A DNA stretch of 27,107 bases from Bacillota bacterium. GTDB taxonomy: Bacteria > Bacillota > Clostridia > Oscillospirales > Ruminococcaceae. The notes beneath the pieces were generated by a model. The model saw nothing but the letters and a program-made list of their open reading frames with translations. It did no database searches and was not told where the DNA came from. This document shows positions 6,992 to 14,865 of the stretch, one piece after another. The translations under genes were made by a program, and so were the position numbers. The DNA is taken from NCBI GenBank assembly GCA_023395435.1, contig JAEWZG010000008.1, positions 1 to 27,107 of the forward strand. The letters run 5' to 3'. Within the stretch, counting starts at the first letter, position 1. Every line of letters starts with the position of its first letter.

Positions 6992-7020
6992 ATTATACTA
7001 TATATAGCAGATTAAAGCAA
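6992..7020 (-). promoter_or_regulatory. promoter of the J-like/Hsp70/AAA operon
   Basis: On the minus strand TTGCTT and TATAAT are separated by exactly 17 bases, a good sigma-A promoter. The -10 ends about 30 bases before the ATG at 6962, which is preceded by a strong SD. No CIRCE-type element (TTAGCACTC inverted repeat) is seen, so control by HrcA is not indicated. Confidence 0.75.
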
Positions 7021-7055
7021 TAATTTATGGTAAAAATAAGCATTTATTTTAAGAT

Positions 7056-7077
7056 TGTATTAATACATTTTGTATTA
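7056..7077. promoter_or_regulatory. palindrome upstream of the operon promoter
   Basis: TGTATTAATACA (7056-7067) is a perfect 12-bp palindrome, and its half TGTATTA recurs at 7071-7077. The site lies upstream of the -35 of the Hsp70 operon and could bind a dimeric regulator. In such AT-rich sequence it may also be chance. Confidence 0.25.
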
Positions 7078-7097
7078 TATATTTTTAACCAAAAATA

Positions 7098-7117
7098 ACG
7101 GAACCATAAGGCTCCGT
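7098..7117 (-). terminator. terminator of the yfhO-like gene
   Basis: An 8-bp stem (one G-U pair on the minus-strand RNA) with a 4-base loop lies directly after the stop at 7121. On the minus strand it is followed by TATTTTTGG. It separates the YfhO-like gene from the Hsp70 operon. Confidence 0.8.
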
Positions 7118-7120
7118 TTT

Positions 7121-9805
7121 TTATAATAATCTGCAGATAACATAGATTAAAACAGGCAGGATATAAATAAATAGAAATATTATTCGAGAAATTCCCATAA
7201 ATCCATAATAAACAATATTCTCAAATACTTTATTACTCCTATATCGGAATTTTGAAAACAGAATACAAACAGAAACAAGTAGAATTACCCCCACAAAACC
7301 GATAGCTAAGCCTGTTCTCAATGCATAGGTATGATATTTCATTTTTATATTATTATTTCCCTTTTTAAGTGGTATTGCCATGAATGCATCAAGAACTTTT
7401 TCAGCACTGACTTTTTTGCCGTTTACATACACATCAAAGCCTTTATTATACGGTATAGATAATAACAGCATTTGGTTATTATTACTTGCTGCAGCTTCTG
7501 CTGTAATTGTATCCCCTTTAATTTTTATATCAGCAGGTTTAACAGAATCATTTAATGCTGACAGCTTGTCAAGGTCCATTCCGAAAACACCGAAAGAATC
7601 TGTTGAACCGTCCTTTAGAACAGAAACTGAAATATCAACCTTTTCATTCTCAAATGTCCCGAGGTAAAGCATACCGTTATTGTATTTGTTTGGATACTGA
7701 ACTTCATATATTCTATGATTTACATATATATTAAAACTGCAATTAATTGGTTCGTTTAGATTTGTTGTGAGCTTATCAAAACAATCAAAATAAAGATTCT
7801 GCCTGCCTGTTACATTGATTTCATAACTAACCAATCCGGAATTGGCATTTGACTTTTTATATTCAACCCTGTCGCCGACTTTTTCTATAGAAACGCCCTC
7901 AGTTGAAAGGTAATCATAAGGCGTAATGATATTCTCGTCTTTGTCAGTTAGAATATTATAAAGAGTATTCTGAAAATCCATACGTTTGGTGTCTGGGATT
8001 TTTTTGTATGCCATTATTTTATCTTTTGAAACAATATTGCCAAGCGACAGATTAAATTCATTCTTATGAATATAAAATGATTCATCCGTATACACTGCAC
8101 CTTTTCTACCCTTGTTATCAAAAGTATCATAGAGAGTATATTTATTTCCCATAAATGCATCTGTCAATGCAGTAGAACCATTCGAGTTAACCTCCATCCA
8201 ATAGGATGAATAGCCGAGCTTTTTCATCGCAAAAATATAATTTTGGTCAATTAGTGAGGTATAGTGAGCAAGTGAATTATATCCCATTGCTCCAATAAGA
8301 TTTACATCAAAGTATTTATAGTAGGTCTTAAGCCGATAAACGCTACTATCATAAATTCTGTTTTCAAGGTTTACCGCCATTGAATATCGGTTTGTTTCCC
8401 TTGCGCCATTTCCAACATAAACAGCACAGTTAAAAAAACCTTCTATAACAACAAAAAGACAAAGAAAGACTGAAAAGGTTTGTTTCCCAATCCTGCCGAT
8501 AAAATACTGACCGAAAAATACCATCAGCACAATCACAGCAACAAGAGTATATTTTATAATGGTCCAAAGCGAAGCATCTGAACCCCAAAGAGTTGTTGAA
8601 TAGCTCTTTAATACTTCGAAATTACCAATAAAAAATGCTCTGACAAAGACAGCAAACATTACTATTATCAGCGATAATATTATTATTGCGGAAAGCTTTT
8701 TTTTTCGTTGTGTTATATCGTTAATTGAGTTAAGCTTAGATATAATTTCAGCAATCAAAGACAGACCCATCAATACGGTAATATAGCCATATCTAATAGG
8801 GAATGCCTGATAGCTACCTGTATGCCACATTTTATTGATAGGCTCAATAATAACAGGAATAACCATCAGCACAAACATCCAGAATACAACTTTTATTTCT
8901 TTTTTCTTATTCAATTTTAAATAAACTGCATATGGAATTGCAATAACAAGCATTGTGGTTGCAAACAAAAATCCCAGCGTCGTCGGTAATGCGGTAAATA
9001 AAGCCCCATTCACAAGATTATCTATTATATTTACTCCACGTGCGGAATTCGTATACTGGAACAAAGCGGATATGAGAACAGGCGCAGTAATAAAAAGAGC
9101 AAGAACTGTTCCAATACCAAAGTGGACTAATATCTTTTTCTTATTCTCATTTTTGCATGTAAGAACTATATATGCAAGGAAGTAAAAGATTAAAAACAAT
9201 GCTATCATATAGCCAAGATAGAACTGAAACATTATCATCAATGATAACGTAACAGTATATGGTGCTATTTTATATTCCTTGATAAGCTTATCCATTGCAA
9301 TCAAAAGCAATGGGAACATATACATAACATCAAGCCATGTATGGAGCTGATAGAACATCATACTGTATCCGCAAAATGCATATGCAACTGATAATGCTAT
9401 ATTCTGAAGTGGTGTAAGCTTTTTGAAAAAATGTGAGAAGAATATTGACGCAGTAATTGAGCTTGTCATAATCTTCATAAGTATCATTATGTTGATATAG
9501 AATACTAAATTACTCTTACTGATAAAACCAGCAAGTAATGAAAAAGGGCTTGATGCAAGAAAGAGAAATATACCTGTGAAATCCATTCCACCGGCATTCA
9601 CCATTGAATAAAAAGGTCCCTTAGTACCGCGCAGAACATCGTGGAACTGAATGAGCACAGGCAAGTTCTGCTGTGACATATCACCCCAGTTAAGTGCGTT
9701 CTTCCCAAATGGAAAAAGGTCAAAGCTATTAAATGTATATAAAATTATCGTCATTACAATCAATGGTGCAAATAAATATTCCCAATGCTTTCTACTTGTC
9801 CGCAT
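7121..9805 (-). CDS. yfhO: YfhO-family multi-pass membrane protein
   Basis: A large polytopic protein of 894 residues. About a dozen membrane helices fill the N-terminal 500 residues, followed by a long extracytoplasmic domain (roughly 480-840) and C-terminal helices. The N-terminal features GDMSQQNLPVLIQFHDVLRG and FYSMVNAGGMDFTG, and the later FCGYSMMFYQLHTWLD, are typical of YfhO proteins. That family is a GT-C-like group of predicted glycosyltransferases implicated in modifying cell-surface polymers such as lipoteichoic acid. Its donor and acceptor here are unknown. The start is set at ATG 9805 because GGGGGA lies 4 bases upstream; a TTG at 9817 is in frame but has no SD. It is followed by its own terminator and appears to be the last gene of its unit. 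Confidence 0.85.
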   Translation of the reverse strand: MRTSRKHWEYLFAPLIVMTIILYTFNSFDLFPFGKNALNWGDMSQQNLPVLIQFHDVLRGTKGPFYSMVNAGGMDFTGIFLFLASSPFSLLAGFISKSNLVFYINIMILMKIMTSSITASIFFSHFFKKLTPLQNIALSVAYAFCGYSMMFYQLHTWLDVMYMFPLLLIAMDKLIKEYKIAPYTVTLSLMIMFQFYLGYMIALFLIFYFLAYIVLTCKNENKKKILVHFGIGTVLALFITAPVLISALFQYTNSARGVNIIDNLVNGALFTALPTTLGFLFATTMLVIAIPYAVYLKLNKKKEIKVVFWMFVLMVIPVIIEPINKMWHTGSYQAFPIRYGYITVLMGLSLIAEIISKLNSINDITQRKKKLSAIIILSLIIVMFAVFVRAFFIGNFEVLKSYSTTLWGSDASLWTIIKYTLVAVIVLMVFFGQYFIGRIGKQTFSVFLCLFVVIEGFFNCAVYVGNGARETNRYSMAVNLENRIYDSSVYRLKTYYKYFDVNLIGAMGYNSLAHYTSLIDQNYIFAMKKLGYSSYWMEVNSNGSTALTDAFMGNKYTLYDTFDNKGRKGAVYTDESFYIHKNEFNLSLGNIVSKDKIMAYKKIPDTKRMDFQNTLYNILTDKDENIITPYDYLSTEGVSIEKVGDRVEYKKSNANSGLVSYEINVTGRQNLYFDCFDKLTTNLNEPINCSFNIYVNHRIYEVQYPNKYNNGMLYLGTFENEKVDISVSVLKDGSTDSFGVFGMDLDKLSALNDSVKPADIKIKGDTITAEAAASNNNQMLLLSIPYNKGFDVYVNGKKVSAEKVLDAFMAIPLKKGNNNIKMKYHTYALRTGLAIGFVGVILLVSVCILFSKFRYRSNKVFENIVYYGFMGISRIIFLFIYILPVLIYVICRLL

Positions 9806-9881
9806 AAGTTCCCCCAAAGTAAATCATTACGCTTATTTTTAACTTAATTTACCGATGTCATACATAGAATTGTATTCATAA

Positions 9882-10502
9882 TTACGGTTGTGATTTATCC
9901 TTTTTTATAAGTAGTTTTATTCCGAATAACATAAGAAAAGCCCCTACCAGAATATTCAGGATTTTTATAACTATACCAGGAATAAAGTTGCCGATAAAAT
10001 ATCCGAACAAAGCAACACCTGACAGAAAAATCAAGGTTGAAAGGACGCAACCTGTGCCAAAAAGGAAAAGCTGTAATTTAGTAAGATTATTATCAGCTAT
10101 CTGAGTTGTAAAAACTCCGCCCCAGAAAATTATTGTAAGCGGGTTTGATGCTGTAAGAATTATTCCCTGAAGAAAAAGATTACCACTTTTATAATCTGAA
10201 AACAAGGAGATATTTGGCAGGATATTAATATCAAATACATTAAGAATTGTATTAAACCCGAAGAATACAAGAATAAAGCAACCTATTATTTTAACGGCCA
10301 TTTTTACATTATTTTTTTCTATAATAGCTGATACTCCTAATGCCGACAAAGCAATATAAAGTGCATCTATAAGTGCTATCGCAAGCACAAGAGACATACC
10401 ATTTGAAATCCCATAATCAACTGATGTGTTAAGAACCATAAGACACATTGGTCCAACAGCAAGCTGAAGAATCATTCCAAACTTTAATCCTTTTAACACC
10501 AT
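9882..10502 (-). CDS. LysE/RhtB-family exporter
   Basis: This 206-residue protein has six predicted membrane helices and the LysE-family N-terminus (GLKFGMILQLAVGPMCLMVL, with the conserved Gly-Pro) and the ASNPLTIIFWGGVF motif near residue 117. LysE-type proteins export amino acids or related small molecules by exchange with protons; the substrate cannot be read from sequence. The ATG at 10502 follows TGGAGG. It lies 51 bases after the Rrf2 gene, with the Rrf2 terminator in between, so it may be expressed by partial readthrough and be a target of that regulator. Confidence 0.85.
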   Translation of the reverse strand: MVLKGLKFGMILQLAVGPMCLMVLNTSVDYGISNGMSLVLAIALIDALYIALSALGVSAIIEKNNVKMAVKIIGCFILVFFGFNTILNVFDINILPNISLFSDYKSGNLFLQGIILTASNPLTIIFWGGVFTTQIADNNLTKLQLFLFGTGCVLSTLIFLSGVALFGYFIGNFIPGIVIKILNILVGAFLMLFGIKLLIKKDKSQP

Positions 10503-10530
10503 AATATTCCTCCATTTTATAACTGGAAAA

Positions 10531-10551
10531 AGGCGGGTATTCCTCCCGCCT
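10531..10551 (-). terminator. terminator between Rrf2 and LysE genes
   Basis: The stem AGGCGGG/CCCGCCT encloses a 7-base loop and is followed on the minus strand by TTTTTCC. It starts three bases after the Rrf2 stop codon and lies before the SD of the LysE gene, so it probably attenuates rather than fully blocks expression of the exporter. Confidence 0.75.
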
Positions 10552-10553
10552 CT

Positions 10554-10991
10554 TTAGATTATATAATCATATCCTGTAAGTTGTTTTTGCCTGTTTACAA
10601 GATCCTCAAGTGTAATATTGTCTACTACGTTGTTTATTGCCTTGTTAAGTTCCTGCCACACCTCGAGAGTAACACACGAGGATGCACGATCACATTGATT
10701 ATTATCATCTTCAAGGCAGGCTACTGGTGCAAGGCTGCCCTCCATAACTCTAAGGACATCACCCACTGTATATTCAGCAGGTTTTTTTGATAGCATATAT
10801 CCACCCTTTGCGCCACGTATGCTTTTTACAAGGCCCGATTTACTAAGCTGATTAATAATCTGTTCAGAATATTTATCTGAAATTCCCTGACGAGCAGAAA
10901 TATCCTTTAATGAAATATAGCTTCCATTATTGTTTATAGACAGGTCAACCATCATTCTCAAAGCATATCTGCCTTTTGTGGAAATCTTCAT
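10554..10991 (-). CDS. Rrf2-family transcriptional regulator
   Basis: A 145-residue winged-helix regulator. It begins MKISTKGRYALRMMVDL, the standard Rrf2 start. The recognition helix region ISDKYSEQIINQLSKSGLV (37-55) and wing SIRGAKGGYMLSK (57-69) match IscR/CymR-type proteins. Cysteines 92, 100 and 106 have the spacing C-x7-C-x5-C, close to the three ligands of the [2Fe-2S] cluster in IscR, so it is likely iron-sulfur- or redox-responsive rather than a CymR type, which lacks them. The start at 10991 was chosen over an in-frame GTG at 11030 because AAGGGAGG lies just upstream. No isc/suf genes are nearby; the neighbours are two exporters. Confidence 0.92.
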   Translation of the reverse strand: MKISTKGRYALRMMVDLSINNNGSYISLKDISARQGISDKYSEQIINQLSKSGLVKSIRGAKGGYMLSKKPAEYTVGDVLRVMEGSLAPVACLEDDNNQCDRASSCVTLEVWQELNKAINNVVDNITLEDLVNRQKQLTGYDYII

Positions 10992-11020
10992 ATAATCCTC
11001 CCTTGATTTATAATAATAAT

Positions 11021-11049
11021 ATATTACCACAAAACCAATAGGGATTCAA
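11021..11049 (-). promoter_or_regulatory. promoter of the Rrf2 gene
   Basis: TTGAAT and TAATAT are 17 bases apart on the minus strand, just after the MATE stop codon and about 30 bases before the Rrf2 ATG. The spacer contains CCTATTGGTTTTGTGG, a candidate site for autoregulation. Confidence 0.55.
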
Positions 11050-11052
11050 GAG

Positions 11053-12408
11053 TTATACTACCTGTTCCACAAGTGTAAGCTTACGCCACTTTCCACGCTT
11101 CCATCTTATTGAGAATAGAATTCCCCTGAAAATTTCATCACACGCCATAGCCGTCCATACACCGAGTATTCCCATATCAAGAACGACGCCAAGAATATAT
11201 CCACCACCAACAGCAACTATCCATGCATCAATTATTCCAATAATAATTGGGAACTTTGTATCTCCCGTTGCCTGAAGCGATCTTACTGCACAGAGGTTAA
11301 CAGCTCTTCCTTGTTCTAGGAATATTTCAATAAACATTATTTTCTGACAGATATCCAACGTATGTGGGTCACTAATAAACAATCCGCAGATTGGTCTGCA
11401 AGCGAAGAAGAGCACGAGCGAGCCACAGAAGCTACAGAGCATTGATATTCGAAGTGAACTCTTAAAGCGCTTATCTGTTCCCTCAATATCTCTTGCACCC
11501 ATAAGATATCCTACAATGACTTGTGTTGTTGCTGAAATTGCTGCTGCAAATATCCATGAAATAAACGACAAGAGGTTTATAGTAACTCTTGCTTGAATTA
11601 CCTTTGCACCGAATTTATTAATAAACTTTTGTACCATAATTGTTACAAAAGCAAAGCTTAAGCTTTCACCAGCAGAAGGGACACCTATTCCGAGAATTTT
11701 TCTTAACTGCTCAAAAGGAAACGGTCTAATCTCCTTAAGTGTTATTTTTACTCCTACCCTGCGCTTGTAAACAATAATTAATAGAATTACTGCAACAAGC
11801 TTACTGACATTGCTTGCTATGCTTACGCCGACTATTCCAAGCTTTGGAATACCTAAAAAACCGAAAATTAGTAATGCATTTCCACCAACATTGATAATGT
11901 TTGAGATAACTGCAATATACATACATTCCTTCATAAAGCCATTTGCTTTCAGGAATGCTGAGTATGTGACCATTATAGAATTAAGAATAAGTCCTGAGCC
12001 TATCCAGATTATGTACGTCTTAGCTTCCCTCAGAATAACATCAGGATAATTAAGCCACTGGAATATCGGATTGTAGAAAAAAAGGACAATTGAAGTTACA
12101 AAAAGTCCAAACACTATATTGACAACAAATGACAATGTGTAAAGCTGTTTTGCCTTTTCCCTGTTGTTAGCTCCAATATACTGTGCTATCAATATTGTCG
12201 ATGCAACAGCAACAACATTAAAAGTCATCAGGAACACATTTATTATCTGATTAACATTACCGATGGCTGAATACCCATGTGCCGTCTGCGATTTAATCAT
12301 AAGCTGATCAGCACTTCCGATAAGTGTAGCAAGTAAGGTTTCTATAAAAACAGGTAATGTTAATTTTAGAAGATACTTATTTGATTTATATTGATTTGTA
12401 TTTACCAT
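11053..12408 (-). CDS. MATE-family efflux transporter
   Basis: This 451-residue protein has about 12 membrane helices in two similar halves, as in MATE exporters, which expel cationic drugs or metabolites using Na+ or H+ gradients. Diagnostic stretches are KLTLPVFIETLLATLIGSAD near the N-terminus, VASTILIAQYIGANN (first half) and ISATTQVIVGYLMGARD (second half). The start is ATG 12408 because GAGGAG lies 6 bases upstream; an ATG at 12426 has no SD. The gene diverges from a GNAT gene and has its own TTGACA promoter. Rrf2 follows by 61 bases. Substrate unknown. Confidence 0.9.
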   Translation of the reverse strand: MVNTNQYKSNKYLLKLTLPVFIETLLATLIGSADQLMIKSQTAHGYSAIGNVNQIINVFLMTFNVVAVASTILIAQYIGANNREKAKQLYTLSFVVNIVFGLFVTSIVLFFYNPIFQWLNYPDVILREAKTYIIWIGSGLILNSIMVTYSAFLKANGFMKECMYIAVISNIINVGGNALLIFGFLGIPKLGIVGVSIASNVSKLVAVILLIIVYKRRVGVKITLKEIRPFPFEQLRKILGIGVPSAGESLSFAFVTIMVQKFINKFGAKVIQARVTINLLSFISWIFAAAISATTQVIVGYLMGARDIEGTDKRFKSSLRISMLCSFCGSLVLFFACRPICGLFISDPHTLDICQKIMFIEIFLEQGRAVNLCAVRSLQATGDTKFPIIIGIIDAWIVAVGGGYILGVVLDMGILGVWTAMACDEIFRGILFSIRWKRGKWRKLTLVEQVV

Positions 12409-12465
12409 ATTATTCTCCTCAAGCATAATGCTTATCTAATATAAGTATATTTTTTCTTGTGTTTC

Positions 12466-12495
12466 TGTATATCAGAAAATTAATAAATGTGTCAA
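12466..12495 (-). promoter_or_regulatory. promoter of the MATE gene
   Basis: A perfect -35 TTGACA (12490-12495) is 18 bases from TATACA (12466-12471) on the minus strand. The -10 lies within an imperfect palindrome, TTTCTG-TATAT-CAGAAA, that could be an operator. Confidence 0.65.
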
Positions 12496-12512
12496 TTTTT
12501 TATTATGTTTTA

Positions 12513-12541
12513 TTGAGGATAACAGGATATAATGTTATAAT
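12513..12541 (+). promoter_or_regulatory. promoter of the GNAT gene
   Basis: TTGAGG and a perfect TATAAT are separated by 17 bases. An AGGAGG SD follows, and the ATG is 19 bases after the -10. Confidence 0.75.
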
Positions 12542-12559
12542 AAACTTAGGAGGTTTTAT

Positions 12560-12982
12560 ATGACAAATTTTAAGATAATAAAAGGTAAAAATGACTTTAA
12601 AGACATTGAATTCGTAAGACAGACCGTCTTTATTGATGAACAAAAGTTTATAGATGAATTTGATGAAATAGACAGTACAGCATATCACGTTGCAGGATAT
12701 GAAAATAACAATCCAATAGTATGTGCAAGATTTTTCTGTGACTGCAATAATAAATATCACATTGGCAGAATTGCTGTTCTTAAAGAATTTAGAGGAAAGG
12801 GTCTTGGCTCGGAAATTGTTAAGTTTTGTGAAAATGAAATCAAGAAACTCGGTGGAAAAAGCGTTTCACTTTCAGCACAGGTAAGAGCATCAGATTTTTA
12901 TAAAAAAATGAATTATAACACTACTGGTGAAGTTTATATGGACGAGCACGTTGAACATATAAAAATGACAAAAGAATTATAG
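12560..12982 (+). CDS. GNAT-family N-acetyltransferase
   Basis: A 140-residue single-domain acetyltransferase that transfers the acetyl group of acetyl-CoA to an amine. The acetyl-CoA pyrophosphate loop is seen as RGKGLG (about 79-84), preceded by the beta strand HIGRIAVLKEF. The N-terminal RQTVFIDEQKF and C-terminal SLSAQVRASDFYKKMNY resemble the YjcF/ElaA subgroup, in which substrates are mostly unknown. The start has a perfect AGGAGG SD. It is monocistronic: the next gene, hydE, has its own promoter. Confidence 0.88.
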   Translation: MTNFKIIKGKNDFKDIEFVRQTVFIDEQKFIDEFDEIDSTAYHVAGYENNNPIVCARFFCDCNNKYHIGRIAVLKEFRGKGLGSEIVKFCENEIKKLGGKSVSLSAQVRASDFYKKMNYNTTGEVYMDEHVEHIKMTKEL

Positions 12983-12986
12983 AATA

Positions 12987-13014
12987 TTGACAATATGATT
13001 TTCTCTGATATAAT
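12987..13014 (+). promoter_or_regulatory. promoter of hydE
   Basis: Consensus TTGACA and TATAAT are 16 bases apart, immediately after the GNAT stop codon. The match is strong enough to expect high basal expression. Confidence 0.8.
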
Positions 13015-13050
13015 TAAATCATACTGAAATTATATGAATTTGGAGGCCTT

Positions 13051-14091
13051 ATGACTGAACTTATTGATAAGCTTTATAAAACAGGCGACTTATCTGACGA
13101 TGAGCTTTTATACTTAATTAACAACAGAACAGAGCAGTCGGCAGATTATCTTTCTTTAAAAGCTCGTGAGGTTTCTCAGAATCGCTTTGGCAATAAGGTT
13201 TTTATCCGTGGGCTTATTGAAATTTCAAGCTACTGTCAGAATGACTGTCTTTATTGTGGAATAAGAAAGAGCAACACTAATGCTCAAAGATATATTCTTG
13301 ATAAGGACACCATTTTAAGCTGTTGTGAAAATGGCTATAAGTTAGGCTTTCGAACCTTTGTTTTACAGGGCGGTGAGCTTGGCGGTCACAATGACGATGA
13401 AATTGAAGATATTATTTATACAATAAGAAACAAATATCCTGACTGTGCGATAACACTATCACTCGGTGAAAAAGCCAAGGAAGTTTATCAAAGATTTTTT
13501 AACGCAGGAGCAAATAGATACCTTTTAAGACATGAAACTGCAAACGAAGAGCATTATGCAAAGCTTCATCCGTCAGATATGTCACTGAAAAATCGAAAGC
13601 AATGCCTTTTTGACCTAAAAGATATCGGATATCAGGTTGGAACTGGGTTTATGGTCGGCTCTCCATATCAGACAACACAGAATATTGTTGAGGATTTACT
13701 CTTTATAAAAAAACTTAAACCACAGATGATAGGAATTGGTCCGTTCGTTCCGCATAAAGATACACCGTTCAAGGATTTCAACTCCGGAACCGCTGAACTA
13801 ACGACATATCTTTTAAGCATATTGAGATTGATGTTCCCAAATGCGCTTATTCCTTCAACGACTTCACTCGGTACGATCAAGCCGACTGGACGGGAGGACG
13901 GGGTTCTTGCCGGGGCAAATGTCGTTATGCCAAACCTTTCTCCTGTTAATGTAAGAAAAAAATACGCACTATATGATAATAAAATATGCACTGGTGAAGA
14001 AGCTGCCGAATGTCTTGAATGCCTTAAAAGAAGAATGAGGAGCATCGGATATGAAATAGTTTGCGACAGAGGAGATTATATAGAAAAATAA
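13051..14091 (+). CDS. hydE: [FeFe]-hydrogenase maturase HydE, radical SAM
   Basis: HydE (346 residues) is a radical SAM enzyme that, with HydF and HydG, builds the 2Fe subcluster of [FeFe]-hydrogenase. The [4Fe-4S] motif CQNDCLYC is at about residues 63-70, inside IEISSYCQNDCLYCGIRKSN. Further HydE signatures are VLQGGELG, RYLLRHETA, GFMVGSPYQT, GIGPFVPHKDTPF and GANVVMPNLSP. Together these favour HydE over the related BioB or PylB. The ATG follows TTGGAGG. HydF, HydG and the hydrogenase are not in this window, so the set is scattered on the chromosome. It is transcribed alone between its own promoter and a terminator. Confidence 0.93.
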   Translation: MTELIDKLYKTGDLSDDELLYLINNRTEQSADYLSLKAREVSQNRFGNKVFIRGLIEISSYCQNDCLYCGIRKSNTNAQRYILDKDTILSCCENGYKLGFRTFVLQGGELGGHNDDEIEDIIYTIRNKYPDCAITLSLGEKAKEVYQRFFNAGANRYLLRHETANEEHYAKLHPSDMSLKNRKQCLFDLKDIGYQVGTGFMVGSPYQTTQNIVEDLLFIKKLKPQMIGIGPFVPHKDTPFKDFNSGTAELTTYLLSILRLMFPNALIPSTTSLGTIKPTGREDGVLAGANVVMPNLSPVNVRKKYALYDNKICTGEEAAECLECLKRRMRSIGYEIVCDRGDYIEK

Positions 14092-14113
14092 AAAGGTTGC
14101 TTAAGCAACCTTT
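14092..14113. terminator. bidirectional terminator, hydE and small gene
   Basis: The stem AAAGGTTGC/GCAACCTTT has a TTAA loop. On the plus strand it starts one base after the hydE stop and runs into TATTTTTT. On the minus strand it overlaps the stop of the 45-aa gene and runs into TTATTTTTC. It fills the whole space between two convergent genes. Confidence 0.9.
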
Positions 14114-14249
14114 ATTTTTTGTCTTTTTTATATGCAATAAGAACTATGTCGTCCTCTGAGTTCTGTTCAAGTGACTGTTGAGTATTATTAACCATATCAA
14201 TCTGACTTTCAGTAAGATCTGCTATTGAATAACCATTATAAGATTTCAT
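14112..14249 (-). CDS. unknown small acidic protein, 45 aa
   Basis: This short gene is supported by a strong SD (GAGGTGAT, with ATG a few bases on) and by the shared terminator at its stop. The product reads as a folded-type small protein: MKSYNGYSIADLTESQID, then a helix-like Gln/Ser/Glu-rich centre, and a hydrophobic strand DDIVLIAYKK close to the Lys-rich C-terminus. It has no signal peptide or membrane helix. No known family is recognised. It is convergent with hydE and divergent from the zinc-ribbon gene, and appears to be an independent unit. Confidence 0.7.
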   Translation of the reverse strand: MKSYNGYSIADLTESQIDMVNNTQQSLEQNSEDDIVLIAYKKDKK

Positions 14250-14347
14250 ATTATCACCTCAGCAATAATATTTGTAGAATGGTAACAATTATTCGCAATA
14301 ATTTTAATAAAATATGATGAATTCATTGGGAAAATGGTCACAAATCC

Positions 14348-14376
14348 TTGACATTAGATTAAATAAATAATATATT
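14348..14376 (+). promoter_or_regulatory. promoter of the zinc-ribbon gene
   Basis: TTGACA and TATATT are separated by 17 bases. The coding start lies about 48 bases after the -10, behind a GGGAGG SD. Confidence 0.75.
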
Positions 14377-14423
14377 GTAATTAATAAGTTATTATTTTTA
14401 ATTTAAATAGGGAGGTTGCTTTT

Positions 14424-14852
14424 ATGGGCGTTTTCGACAAAATGGGTGATGCGATTTCTACCGTAAGCAAAGATGTCGTAGACAAAGTAAAATCTAATAA
14501 TGATATCGGAAAATTAAAACAACAAATTGAGTATGAAGAGGCTAAAATATATGACGGCTATGTTGAACTCGGAAAAGACTTGTTTGAAAATAAGCCTGAA
14601 AATATGAGTGATGCAGCGCAGAAGGTTTGTGCTGATATTGATGCTCGTCTTTCCAGAATAAGCAGAATTAAAATTCAGATCAATGATATTAAAGGGATAA
14701 AAATTTGCCCTGCCTGTGGTGCTACAATAACAAATAATTTCCTTTTCTGCGGCTTATGTGGTGCAAAGCTTCCTGAAAGTACAAATGAACTTAGTAGAGA
14801 AAGTGCACAACCTTCTGCAAAAAAACCTGACGGTCTTGCTTTTGCTGACTAA
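14424..14852 (+). CDS. zinc-ribbon protein with N-terminal coiled coil
   Basis: The protein has 142 residues. Residues 1-85 are helical and charged (a likely coiled coil, GKLKQQIEYEEAKIYDGYVE and SDAAQKVCADIDARLSRISR). Residues 93-115 hold a double Cys pair, CPACGATITNNFLFCGLCG, a classical zinc ribbon. The last 25 residues are a disordered Ser/Pro/Ala tail. There is no membrane segment. Proteins with this layout are common in Clostridia and mostly unassigned. The gene is monocistronic, with its own promoter and terminator. Confidence 0.85.
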   Translation: MGVFDKMGDAISTVSKDVVDKVKSNNDIGKLKQQIEYEEAKIYDGYVELGKDLFENKPENMSDAAQKVCADIDARLSRISRIKIQINDIKGIKICPACGATITNNFLFCGLCGAKLPESTNELSRESAQPSAKKPDGLAFAD

Positions 14853-14865
14853 AAGATATAAATAC

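Noticed and set aside
6963..7097. CIRCE heat-shock operator before the Hsp70 operon
   Set aside because: No TTAGCACTC-N9-GAGTGCTAA inverted repeat is present. Only the unrelated TGTATTA palindrome was seen.
13051..14091. BioB or PylB instead of HydE
   Set aside because: The RHETA, GSPYQT and GPFVPHKDTPF motifs and the GANVVMPNLSP stretch fit HydE, and no biotin or pyrrolysine genes are near.
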